Shown: positions 50,116 to 60,736 of the stretch, piece by piece
Layout: every line of letters begins with the position of its first letter
Position numbering within the stretch: the stretch's first letter is position 1
Source: Solea solea
Taxonomy: Eukaryota > Chordata > Actinopteri > Pleuronectiformes > Soleidae
DNA: 64,000 bases
Reading direction: 5' to 3'
Assembly: GCF_958295425.1 (NCBI RefSeq)
Contig: NC_081151.1
Coordinates: 9,548,330-9,612,329, forward strand
Position numbers and translations under genes: made by a program
Notes under the pieces: model-generated
Database searches by the model: none
The model's input: only the letters and a program-made list of their open reading frames with translations
What the model was told of the DNA's origin: nothing

Positions 50116-50174
50116 GTGATTTTGTTCTCATTCTGTCTGTCTCTGTGTCTCTGTCTCTGTGTCTCTGTCCCCAG
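50116..50174 (+). promoter_or_regulatory. 3' splice site and polypyrimidine tract of the last pacrg exon
   Basis: A tract of repeated TGTCTC/TCTCTG units runs into CCCCAG directly before the exon. The tract is pyrimidine-rich but regularly broken by G, so it is also a short simple repeat. It fixes the exon start at 50175, which agrees with the phase needed to complete the Val codon. Confidence 0.85.
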
Positions 50175-50335
50175 TCAACTCAGGAGACGGCATTGTCTAC
50201 AGCCAGCAGAAGAGAGAAAACGTCGGTGACCTGATCCAGGAGACTCTGGAGATGTTTGAGCGCTATGGAGGGGAGGATGCCTTCATATACATCAAATACA
50301 TGGTGCCCACCTACGAATCCTGCATGATCACATGA
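50175..50335 (+). CDS. pacrg: PACRG, last coding exon (C-terminal 52 residues plus a split Val)
   Basis: The exon starts after a CAG acceptor at 50172-50174. Its first two bases complete a Val codon begun in the previous exon. The open frame reads [16 protein letters not shown], then [18 protein letters not shown], and ends [10 protein letters not shown] with TGA at 50333-50335. This matches the C terminus of vertebrate PACRG, whose human form, from memory, ends ESCLLN. PACRG is a helical-repeat protein that lies inside and between ciliary doublet microtubules with FAP20 at the inner junction, and in mammals shares a bidirectional promoter with parkin. This exon carries the last helices. The upstream exons are not in the window. 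The replacements relative to human (for example Ile for Asn in FIYIKY, Met for Val) are conservative, and no frameshift is seen. Identification is confident because an ungapped match runs over the full exon and the neighbour is qki. Confidence 0.95.
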
Positions 50336-50449
50336 AGGCGGGGTTTAAGGCCCAAACCGTCTTCCCAAAACACCTCTGTTTTGCTCCACCCCCCCACAGC
50401 TTATACCTACACTTATACCCCCACACCACCTTTGTACAATATCTCCATT

Positions 50450-50455
50450 AATAAA
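50450..50455 (+). terminator. pacrg poly(A) signal AATAAA
   Basis: A canonical AATAAA lies 115 bases after the pacrg stop codon. It is followed within about 20-45 bases by a GT/T-rich stretch (around 50470-50497), as expected of a cleavage and polyadenylation site. The predicted 3' UTR is therefore only about 135 nt. The 3' UTR has a C-rich run near 50388-50397. Confidence 0.75.
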
Positions 50456-51339
50456 TTCCTTACCGCAGGACATGAGGTGTTTTCTCTCTGTTTGTATTCA
50501 TAACTCACAAGTTTGATTAAACACTCAACGGCGCGCACAGCCCTCTATTCCAAATATGCATTACTCATTCTTTCAAAATGTGGAGAAGATAGCGATCTGA
50601 AAGTGAAACGTAACCCAGAGTTTACCTTTTGACAAACTCTGCTGCGGTTGTTGACTGTTTGCTGTTTTCCTCCTTTGCAGGGAATAGCATTTGTGGCCAG
50701 CTTAAATTTATGTCAGCTACAGTAGATTCTTTGGCACAGTGACAACGTCTCAAGGCAGCGGAACTGTCGACGGGTCCACCGAAACTTCTCAAAACCCCTC
50801 CAGCAGCAAATTTTTTTTTTCTTTATTTACAGCCACCTTTCAAGTCTGCCGGGTGAGATACCGCTCTGCTTGGATCATGTATGTATTTAGTCACGCGAGT
50901 GACATTACCTCCACAATACGACGCTTTTAATTGACGCTCATGCAGTTTTGAGAGCTAGAGAGACAAAAAAAGAAAAAGGGTGATTTAAGTGATAAATGTC
51001 TAACGTCACGTCGGGACAGCCTCGTTGAACATCTGCAGTGCATTTTGTCCTTTCCCCCTGCAACGGCTTTCTTTCTCACAACTGGAACACGTTTTGTGCG
51101 GCATTGTACTCACTGTACCCATTCTGTCACTGACGCAGCTGGAGACGGAGCTTGTCTAAACACGCTGTGAGAGACGCGCAGGAATGACGAATGACAGCAT
51201 TCCTCTAGACAAACACGCTCGTATGCACACATGTTTGGTAACAGTCCTTTGAACTCAAACGCCCTACGGTGAACAAACACTGTGTGTGCGCGTGTGTGTG
51301 TGTGTGTGTGTGTCCATACCACTGCATTTGAAAAACACC

Positions 51340-51660
51340 GTTTTCAGATAAACACCGTCTGTGTCCAGCCGCTCGTGATGTCACCCATAGGAATTTGAAC
51401 CTTTGATTTGAGGCGGGGGCCTTGTTGACATTTAGCGACTGGGAGTTTACAGGCCTTACGTAATGGATGGTACCAGCTGTCAATCACTCTGGTGTCCCCT
51501 CATTGTCTATTTCTTTCCATGTTGACATCATGCTCTATTGAAGAAGATCCTAGTGACCATTTTCCCATAGACTTCTATTCAAATTGACTTCTTTGTGTAA
51601 CCGACAGTTTGCCCCTAGTGGCTTTTTCATGTTTTTATTTCCTATTTGGCTTCAGGAGGA
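51340..51660 (+). repeat. Dispersed teleost repeat, copy 2 (plus orientation)
   Basis: It shares a 25-base block at 23 of 25 with copy 1 (10975-10999 reversed) and contains CCATAGACTTCTATTCA at 51565-51581 plus GATGTCACCCATAGGAATTT at the left, typical of this family. It is shorter between the two shared blocks than copy 1. Confidence 0.65.
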
Positions 51661-51664
51661 ACCC

Positions 51665-54600
51665 AGAAGGCAACATCTGTTTTTTTTTTTTGTTTGTTTG
51701 TTTTTAAATTAACAGTCAAGTAATTCTCTCCTTTTGTGGTTGTTTGCTTGGTTAGGTTGTGCTGAGAGAGAGCAGTAACAAGAAGCTGAACATCAAGCAC
51801 AGGTATTTTGACCAACGACGAGGTGAACATGAATCTGTAAGTAAGAGTTGACGTGGTAAGAAACTGTCTGGACGTGAACGTGGGAGCAGGCGTTTCCAAA
51901 GGTCCATCCAAACTGAAACACAGCCCCAACGTGGAATTTTCAAACAGAAACAGGGCCAACAACATTGTTCAGCTTCTCAATGTTTGGGCCTCCTCAACAT
52001 TGAGTACTCCTCCCTCCCACACACACATGCACACACATATACATACAATCCTGCAACCCACAAGGAAAAAAAACAACATAATTGATTCCTGACACTTACA
52101 AGGACACCAGCGCCGTCGCTTTCTGTAAGTCATGTCTCCCCGCAAAGGCGACTTTACCGACCTGCGGGGGAATCTGTTCTTCACCAGGAGACAGGTTCAT
52201 AACGCTCATATTTCAACCTCGGCACATCTTGAAAAGAATGCCACTGAAGAGGTGTTCCACGCTGCTGATCCCTGCCGAGCTGCTCGCTCCGCCTGCTGCT
52301 TCGCGTGTGCAGTGAAAGACCAGAGTGTAGCTACAGCTGCGCAACAAAACAAATACAGCCTCAATTTCACCTCTGTTCTGGAACTGGATCGAACTCTGAA
52401 GAGCCTGCGGTTTTGTCCGACTGTATCAGTGACGCCGCGCTCTCCCGCTTCACCTGTCCAATTTCACTGAGCCACAGGCTAGGAGCCAGCGAGCGGATGC
52501 AGAGTTTAGAGATGGAGAAGGACAACTGGGAAAACCAGGATGCCGTTCAACACGGTGCTTTTAAGCTTTTTATTCAACGGCTGATTCTATCTGAGCCTTC
52601 TGTGACAGTGTCATACTACAGTAACTGCGCAGCCTGCGCTTTCACACTCACAGGGCCAAGCAGTCTGATTGCTTTGGCTCAATTAGGACACGTCACAGGA
52701 GCTAATGACCATTAAATGCTAAATGGCATCCGCGTTCGACTTCTTCAGCAACCCGCAGACGCTCATTAAGAGAGGTGACAGTGTGAGAAGGAGCATGGGG
52801 CACGTATGGTCTCAAATCGAGGGCTGCGGGCGCACAAGCTCGCACACAAACACAGAAATCCACAAACTGTACAGGACAACATCACCGAGCTGTAATTGCT
52901 CATGCGAGTAATGGAGTGAACGGTGAAATGAACAGGAATGAGTGCAGCCAATGAGGTTATTTGGCCTATCAAAGGCGCCAACGCATGACTGGTCCGGCCC
53001 TACGGGCCCCGTAAGAACCACGCATGGCATCATCTGAGTTTCTCCTGTACGTCGCTCCTGTTCTCAGACGCGAGGAAACCCTCAGAAATGAATTAAGCAG
53101 AGAGCAGAAATGGTCCTGATCATCCTGTTGTGACCCCTTTTTCCTTTAGTCATAATGAGCAATTGTTCATTCCGTGACTGCGGGTGCCCCAACGTACGCG
53201 AAGAAATAAATTGCTTCCTGTTCACTGTGTTTCTTCCAGTTATAGAACACAGGTCATAGCATCCTGCTCTACTTCCCTACAGCAGATGCAATCTGTTGCA
53301 GATTAGGCCACATTATTATTTACATTTGTTTGTTTGAGTTGTTCTTCTGTTGTGGAAGATCAGCCTGAAGCCATGCAGAGTGGTGGTATCGATCTAGAGC
53401 TAGTTACTCAGCCATTTTCTAATATCTATGTTTTCCCAACAGCAGAACTTGGTAATCCAGTTTGTTTTGTTTAACTGCGCCTGTATACATTTAAAAAGTG
53501 TTTGTCGTGTAACAGGATTTGGTGAGTAAGCTCATTTGAAATGACATGGCCAATATTCCAGAAGGTTTTAAAGTGACTGTGTAACACTCCCGCACACCAG
53601 TCTCCGTCCGTACGGAGGTGAAATGACGTTCAGTGCAACTGGACTCCGAGGGGTCAGCGCTAGACGATGTGCGGCCCGTGGGCACTCGCTCAGCTCCGGG
53701 GGGGTTATTATTAGCCCGGCTGGCTGGAATCCTCACAACAGCTGCCACTGCCCTGCAGCCAGCAATAACTCCCACTGAGGAACACATGCAAGCCCGGGTT
53801 TTACTGCTGGAAATGTAACTGCACTGCAGCGACACTGGACACTTTATAGAGAAACTCATACACCCATAAAGATCAGTGCCGTCAGCCCGCGCAGAGGCGG
53901 CACGTTCACACGTGTTTGTGTGTCTGGCCCGATCCCCACCGGTTACTCCAGCCTTCAGGTTGAGCCGTTATCACAGAATGAGCCGTGGCTTTCCCTAAGC
54001 CGGATCCACAGAGCTCGAGTTTGTCCTCGTGCGTCTCCGTCTCACCACATCAAAAATGATGGCAGGCCCACAAAAGGCTTTTGTGTCGCAGCGAGCGAAG
54101 CGACAAAAGCTACACCATCACACCGATTGTGTTCTGTTGACGGAGGGGAAAAAAGAGATTGAGGAAAAGTGGAGAAATGGCTGAGGAAGTTTAAAAAAAA
54201 AAAACAATTATGTGAGAGGAAAGGCAGCTTGGAAATGTTGGAGGGAGAGAGAGAATATGCTGAATAAAGAGGGGGAAACAGGGAGATATGTTGTGCCCGA
54301 GCTCAGAGACAGAGCTGCAGGCCAAGATGAAATCAGCATGGAGAAAAATGAAGGGAAGGAGAGAATGTGTGGGCCACGTCGAGATGGATGGAGGGGAGGG
54401 AAGTGGGATGTTGTGTCACCTGGTAGAGAGAGCTGTCTAGCTCCAACCAGACCTGAGATTTAGGAGCAGTCAGCTGCAGAGAGAGGAGTAAGAGACAGGA
54501 GGAGGAGGAGGTGGTGGAGGGGTTATAGACTGCACCAGTTGTTTATCTGTTTTTCCCTCACAAGTGGAAAAAAAAAAAGAGAACAGAACTGAGGCAACAA

Positions 54601-55845
54601 CTGGCACTTAACGACATCACCGCGCTCCCTTATCCTAAGACCACACGTCCATGTGGGTCACACCAGCGATTCAAAGTTTGCTTGTGCGCTGCATGTTGTA
54701 CCATAACCTGGCGCACGGTGCAGCCTTTGAGCATTCCGTCTTCATTATCCCGCTCCTCCTTTAACGCTGCAGTCTCATACGGCAGATTGTTAGGACCAGC
54801 GATGAAGGCCTTTTGTTGTGCGAAAGAAACAAATGCCCCCCCCCTCCCCGATAATGACTCGTCTGATTCATGTCTGCATGGTGGACGTGCTCCTTCAGGA
54901 AGCTGCTGAGCCTGTGCCAGACAGGACGTTACAATGGAGATTTATCTGCGTACAGTACTGCTCCACACGCCAGGCGTCGGATTCACAGGCTTTCTTCAAG
55001 AGTGGAGGAATAATATTATGATATTATGATAACACTTAGAGTTATAAAGCCACTCTTAAAGACACCTACAATCTCAAACCCTGATTTGTTTGGGTTCATG
55101 AGTGTGTGCTTATCAGTGTGTTTTAATGCCAGGGTTGACCAGACCATCGCTTCCATTCATTCCCATGCAGATGTTAATCTGCGTCTGTCCGCCACTCTTC
55201 ACATCCCACTTCCCTCTTCTTCAGGTCTTATCACTCACAAACACTCGTTGCTTTTCCTGCTGCCGGCCGACGGGAGGACAACAAACAGGCCAACGGCCAA
55301 GTAAATAATTACACTAGGAACAGGAATGGATCCGCGCACTGTTAACAATCGGAGGCGACAGATGTAGTATCAGCTCAGCACGTTAAAGCCGTATTGATGC
55401 CGATGTCCTCAACGAGGGACTGAAGGGGGAAAAAAGGAGGACTCGGTCAAACGTGATTGTCCCTTACTGTACAATTGTGGCGTGGGCTCTGGTGTGTCAT
55501 CGCCTCCTGTTGATTGATGATCGGCAGGTGCGAGGTGGGAACTTGGAGGTGAGATTCTCCCAGCACGGCCTTCTGTCACAAGTGGCCCCAGCTGCCCCAC
55601 CCCCCCCCCTCCTCCCCTCTGGGTGACAACAGGCGCAGGCCAACAGGCATTTCCATCACGCGGTTGCCAAACCACTGGTGCATCTACACGACAACACAAG
55701 GTGACCTTTAACAGAATAGGGAGTAGCCGTGGTAGTGACAGTTGAATGTGTTATTGGGTGAAATGCTGCAGTTTCAGCTTGAATTGTGATAGATTTGATT
55801 CCTTGTGCCACTGTGACACTCCACCACCTTACACTTCTTCCTCAT
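51665..55845. other. Intergenic stretch without recognised gene
   Basis: Single-copy-looking DNA with no long simple array. Short frames (up to 136 codons) have no recognised domain. An A run lies at 54193-54204 and a purine-rich stretch at 54220-54520. Confidence 0.5.
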
Positions 55846-55849
55846 ATAT

Positions 55850-55938
55850 GTGTATATATATATATATATAAATATATATGTGTGTATATATATATGTGTG
55901 TGTATATATATATGTGTGTATATATGTATATGTGTATA

Positions 55939-55975
<37 letters not shown>
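55850..55975. repeat. Compound (TA)n/(TG)n array
   Basis: About 125 bases of alternating purine-pyrimidine sequence mixing TATA and TGTG units. The poly-YI frames across it on both strands are artefacts. Confidence 0.95.
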
Positions 55976-56134
55976 TCTTTCAAACTTTTTGGGGAGAAGC
56001 AGGAGCAGTGTGGTTTCGCAGGATTTCAAAATAAAAGTGTCTGTGTTGATATGGACTGATATATATAGTTCACAATAAATACCTTTTGCATGATTGCAAA
56101 ATGAATATATGACTAAAATAAACATACAGAAGAG

Positions 56135-56212
56135 TGGTGGGCCGCTTGAAATTGATTGGAGGGCCGCATATGGCTCTGGAGCCTCAAGTTTGAGACCTCC
56201 GATTTAGATGAA
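56135..56212. mobile_element. hAT-type element end remnant
   Basis: GGGCCGC, GGAGGGCCGCATATGGCTC and CAAGTTTGAGACCTCCGAT occur in the order of the 'GGGCCGCATTTGGC...GTTTGAGACCCCTG' terminus common to vertebrate hAT elements. Only one end is present. Confidence 0.5.
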
Positions 56213-56280
56213 CGTGCCTTGAGGTAATGGTGGTTATGAATTGGAGCTCTACAATTAAATACACTGAATTGAAATCGTAG

Positions 56281-56345
56281 CCTGTTCCTCAGAAATGAGG
56301 TTCTGTCTCATTAGGACCAGGTTTTGGTCTCTCGTGTTTATGCCA
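56281..56345 (-). repeat. Dispersed repeat with GAGACCAAAACCTGGTCCT core, copy 3
   Basis: On the minus strand it reads GGCATAAACACGAGAGACCA, then AAACCTGGTCCTAATGAG, and ends TTTCTGAGGAACAGG. The 23.8-kb copy has the same GGCATAAACAC start and TTTCTGAGGAACTGG end but carries an extra internal block. Confidence 0.65.
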
Positions 56346-56349
56346 GAAT

Positions 56350-57606
56350 TTTTCCTAAAGAGGTAATAAATACAAGTACACACACCCTCATTATTAATGT
56401 GTAAGGGAGCCAGGGGCAACAGGGATGTTTTTCGTCCTGGTGAACCAGTAAAACTTATAACTTATAGAGAACATGTTTTGGGTTTTTTTTGTTGTTTTTT
56501 TTTTACTATAAAAACACTAAAACATTCATGAACCTAAATAAACATGAAACTGTGATGTGATCTCGACTCATAACTCTCCTTATCCACATGAGCCTCTCCC
56601 TGCACTGCTGCACTAGTGAGCTGATATATATGTAATTGTGAGGTCACCTGACAAAGAAATGTTTTAACAGAATCCATTCCGTGGCGTTATGGTTAAATGT
56701 CAATCTATAGCTGCTGTACGGCTACTGACATTTAAGTTGGAGATTAGAGGGCTGTAAATTTGCCGATTTTTAACGATTTGATCCGCCGCGCTGCTAAGTA
56801 AAAACTAAGGGAATCGTGCCTCACTGTCCTGCCATCAATTCCACTTACACGTCGCGATTGTTTACAGTTCTTATTTCAGGGGGATTTTAAGACAAAATAA
56901 ATAAAGCTCACAGAGTAACACACTATATATTCTATATAACCACACACCAGCAAGAATGTGTGCAACGGTGTATGAACATGTCGACACAGGCACCAGTATG
57001 AGGGTATTTGTCATGTCGCGCTCGTGATACGAGTTCAAATGAATAATGGGTACATGTGTATGTGTGTTTCTCGGTATATACTCTACTGTTCTCACCTTCC
57101 TCAAAATGTAAATGACCCAGATTCTGCCTCGATTTTCCCCACAGTCAAAAGTAAGTAAGTCAAAAGAAAAGAGGAGCGATGTTGTTCTTGTTTGTATGTG
57201 TGTTATCTGAGCCCTTGGGTCTCTTGTTTGCCTCAGCCTTTATCGCAGAAAGCCCTGCTTCGACAGAGCCACCACATCCCACTCGCTTTCCCTGCAGCCG
57301 CGGCCCCCGAGACAGCCTTCAAACAGCTACTGGGCCCCCACCGAGGTCTCCATTGTCTCCGTCGGTGTATTTTCACTCGTAAACCTAGGGCGCTCTCAAA
57401 GCTGACTGAGAGTGAGCTAACAGCCTCTCTTCAAACGGGGGCTAAACACATGTTCATTAATTATCTGGATCCTTGTTAATTGGATTAATTGTTGAATGGA
57501 AACCGTGTTATTAAAAATGACGAAAACACAAGGGCAGGGGAAGTAAAATGGGGGGATTAATATCCTCTCTGTTTACTCTCGGGCTGTCGGTAGACACAAG
57601 CATGCA

Positions 57607-57653
<47 letters not shown>

Positions 57654-60119
57654 CTCGGTTTGCCTTGTGTGTCTATTGCTCGGTCTGTGTTGCTATTTCA
57701 CACACACACACACGCTGGAGCCGTATGTGACCCAACTCAGAAAACTGAGCACCAGAAAAGGTGCAAATTACCATCACCACTGTTAGAGATAAGAACTAAA
57801 TCCATTTTCAAAGCTCAGAATAAATGCCAGATTCTTTTTGATGCGAGAAGACTGTGACTTTTCCCTGTCCCTTATATTCAAAGAATACGGAGGTAAAAGG
57901 GAGACGAGAACCATAAAGTCAATGCTGTGGACAATTTAGCAATCACATGAAAAACCATCGCCATTCTCTCTGCCTATCACACACTATCCACAGAGAGAAA
58001 AAGAAAAACACTTATCCGTGTTAGACTTTAATGGATGTTTTTATGAGCCTGGCTTTGAGATCATGCTGATACTGCATCCGTGTGGATGGCAGGACTAATG
58101 TTACATGCCCTGTGTGACCAACTGTGGGGGCAAATGACATGTCATTATGCAAAAACCTACTTATCTGTGCACTCCTGTGATCGCCAATTAAAATGATGAC
58201 AAGGCAAAGGTCACACCAGATACACGGAGGACACCTTTTATTAGTTGTACATTAGGCCGGAGCATCGAGACGAACGTTCTCATTTTGGGAAATAAAAACT
58301 TCTGTTGGATTACTGAATGATCTCTTTTTAAATATTTGGAAGTCATCACCTGCATCAATACAGTTGTTCCTGCAGAAGCTGCCCTGCAGAAGCATACGTA
58401 AATGACTTTTTTTTTTGTCTGGGCTGCAATTGCAGCTTTACAAAAGCATATAGTAGTCGTATGGTGTAGCTAAATGTAGATGTTGGCTGAAGGGCAGGGA
58501 GCAGGATCCAGTAAATGTGTTGCATTGGTTGTTAAGGCAACTGTATCCGTCTTCCTGCTTTGATGTGGAGGCCACTGTCGCCTGCTGCACTCCCAAATGC
58601 TATTATCTCAGGCCGGAGGACTCATTGCACACGTTTTAGTGGAGACACACATTTTCCTGCATTCTTTTGCATACGAGCAGCTTTATAGTTTTTTTGCTGT
58701 ATTGTCTGTGCGTGCGCGGTACGTTGGTAAATCTTTGAGTAAAGCGACACCGCGTCACTATTTCAGCCAAACTAAAGTCATCACTTAATCTAGATGAACA
58801 ATCAATAAAGTGGGCCTGTTGCACTAATTTTATGAGCTTGGACTTCATTTTCCTCCCCACCAACACAGTGGTGACAAACTAAAGCCAGAGGGTCATAGTG
58901 CAGCTGTTTGAGTATTCATGCACCCGACGAGGGGACCGCTTTTACAAAGACATGAGTGGGTGAGCAGTAAGCACACAAACTGATTGAGGGCCAAGGTCAG
59001 GGCGCAGATTTAGCAAGGCCCCCTCGCAGCCAACAGCTGTTCAAATCAAAATGGATCAGTTGTGGTTTATTTTCACACTAAGCAAGAAACTGGAGGAAGC
59101 TGGTTTGTGTGTGTTCCATTGATCAGGGATGTTAATCTTCTGAGGATATGTAGAGAGGTCCTCCCAAGGACAGGACAATAAAAAGGCTCTATTGATTACT
59201 GGAGCGTTGATCAATCGGTCCCCAGACAGATAACAAGCTGTACAAGTCTTGAGTAACAATAGGCTTTTTGAATGATATGGACTGCACATGTTGATCATTT
59301 ATTCTATTTTAACACCTTTAAGTGAAGCCTCCACATGAAGTCTTGGCTCGGTCTGATTCGTAGGCTGGTCTCGGCAGGTGTCCTCAACCCACGTATGATT
59401 ATTCAAACCAGATTCCCAGACCCACAGAGGATTACGCCAGACCTTGTAAAATCAAAGTGACAAATGGAGCCGCTGAGCTAGTCACTGTTATAGTCTCAAG
59501 GAGGAGTCTCATCCGTTAATGCAGTCTTAAGAGTCAACTTCATGGCTAAAACAATGTTTTTCAAATATAAAAGCAAGTACATAGGATACATGATTTTCTC
59601 TATAAATATTTACATTTTTGTATATAATTAGCATTAAACAGCCTGTGGGTATTGCCCAATAATCAAAAGTAGAGTGCCTTTACTCTCCCCAATTGTTAAC
59701 TGATCTTGGAGCGTCAGAAGGGTTGTTTACCTTTTGAGTTATGCTGCTTAGAGGCAAACACAGCTAAAAACACAGCCTTTTTTTGGCATTTCTAAAAATA
59801 AAATCCACATTAAGTTTAAACTAATAAAAAACACCTTTACACTGTTACACGAGTTTCTTCTGATAATCAAACTGTTTTTTTTTTTTATTCGTTTGTTTTC
59901 GTATCTTTTGAATACAAGTTAAACCAGAACTACAACCCAGTTTCAGGGTGGACCCACAGACAAACAGTTTAAGTGATGAAGCAACGACAGAACCATGCTC
60001 TCATGGAACAAAAACAATGTTTGTGTCTGAATTTCACAACCGACACGATGTTGAGAGGAAAAAGTAAACGTGTGTTGTTCACTGTGGACAACACTTCTTG
60101 GGCATTTTGTGCATTCCTG
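56350..60119. other. Intergenic stretch upstream of qki
   Basis: It holds a CA array (57610-57651), T runs (56486-56502, 59875-59886) and AT-rich single-copy-looking DNA, with a homeodomain-site-rich candidate element at 57425-57520. No gene was recognised, and no divergent transcript could be shown upstream of qki. Confidence 0.5.
57610..57651. repeat. (CA)n microsatellite, 42 bp
   Basis: Twenty-one uninterrupted units. Confidence 0.95.
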
Positions 60120-60591
60120 CGCACTGTGCGCCATTGGCTCGGTTGTCTGTCAATCTTTCCACCAAGCGCCCTGACCCGCCCCTATTTCTGCATATCTGAG
60201 CGCTAATTGGTCATACCATTAGTCCCCGAAAGCCCCACTGGCCAATGGGAATTGAGGTTGACGTACCCTTTCCGGTGGAGCAGTGTCTCGCGCCTACAGT
60301 GGTGGAATCGAACGTCCCCGAGCGCACACAGCGTAGAGGAGAGTACGGCGCACGAGTCTTCGGAAGGGAGATAACGGTTTGTGTTTTTAACCCCCTCTCC
60401 ACTCAAACAACAAGAACAAACCAAACCTGAAATTTTAAGGGGGGTTTACAGAGTCTTCTGTTCAAAAGGAGGAGGGAAGCGAGGGATTGGAGACGCAGTT
60501 TTTTTTTCTTTTTCTTTTTCTCCCTTTCCTTTAAAGAGGATTTTGTGAGTGCTTTTTTGCGGTGGTTTGTTCTTCGCTTCTCGCCGCAAAG
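60120..60591 (+). promoter_or_regulatory. qki: qki promoter and 5' UTR region
   Basis: The stretch upstream of the start codon is locally richer in CpG than the surrounding DNA and has no obvious TATA box. It carries three CCAAT motifs within about 115 bases: ATTGG at 60133-60137 and 60206-60210 (inverted) and CCAAT at 60242-60246. A purine run (about 60461-60500) and a T/C-rich run (60499-60532) lie close to the ATG and are probably 5' UTR. The transcription start is not visible directly; I infer it lies downstream of the CCAAT cluster. Confidence 0.6.
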
Positions 60592-60736
60592 ATGATGGTC
60601 GGAGAGGTCGAAGTGAAGGAGCGACCGAGGCCGAGTCCCGACTATTTGATGCAGTTATTAAACGAGAAGAAGCTCATGACCAGTTTGCCAAATCTCTGCG
60701 GCATATTCACACACCTGGAGAGGCTTCTCGACGAAG
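60592..60736 (+). CDS. qki: Quaking (QKI) family STAR RNA-binding protein, first coding exon
   Basis: The frame starts ATGATGGTC and reads [16 protein letters not shown], then [32 protein letters not shown], with the exon ending one base into the next codon before a GTAAGC donor at 60737. This is the N terminus of quaking: the QUA1 segment, which homodimerises through a helical hairpin. The KH and QUA2 RNA-binding parts lie in later exons outside the window. QKI binds ACUAAY-type sites and controls splicing, mRNA export and stability in glia, muscle and vessels. Two adjacent ATGs are possible starts; the second (60595) gives human numbering, placing the split last codon at Glu48. An in-frame TAA at 60532-60534 excludes an upstream extension. 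The Arg/Ser/Leu/Glu/Thr replacements compared with human QKI fit one of the teleost quaking paralogues (qkib/qki2-like); I cannot settle which from one exon. Confidence 0.95.

Larger units (their letters stand above)
50471..60119. other. pacrg-qki intergenic interval
   Basis: About 9.7 kb separates the pacrg poly(A) site from the qki promoter. It contains one decayed dispersed repeat (51340-51660), TA/TG and CA microsatellites, a hAT-like end (56135-56212), one fragment of a dispersed repeat (56281-56345) and otherwise unrepeated sequence. No open frame in it resembles a known protein. Both flanking genes point the same way, so this interval contains the qki upstream regulatory sequence. Confidence 0.7.

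Noticed and set aside
51829..51850. AACATGAAT followed by GTAAGT, resembling the end of the previous PACRG exon
   Set aside because: It lies after the last pacrg exon and the preceding codons do not match PACRG.
57140..57160. Micro-exon suggested by CCCCACAG followed closely by GTAAGTAAGT
   Set aside because: The enclosed segment would be about 6 bases, with no gene to belong to; chance match of splice motifs.
60562..60591. N-terminal extension of quaking in the same frame
   Set aside because: The codon at 60562 is GTG, not ATG, and the family starts at MVGE; the ATG pair at 60592/60595 is the expected start.
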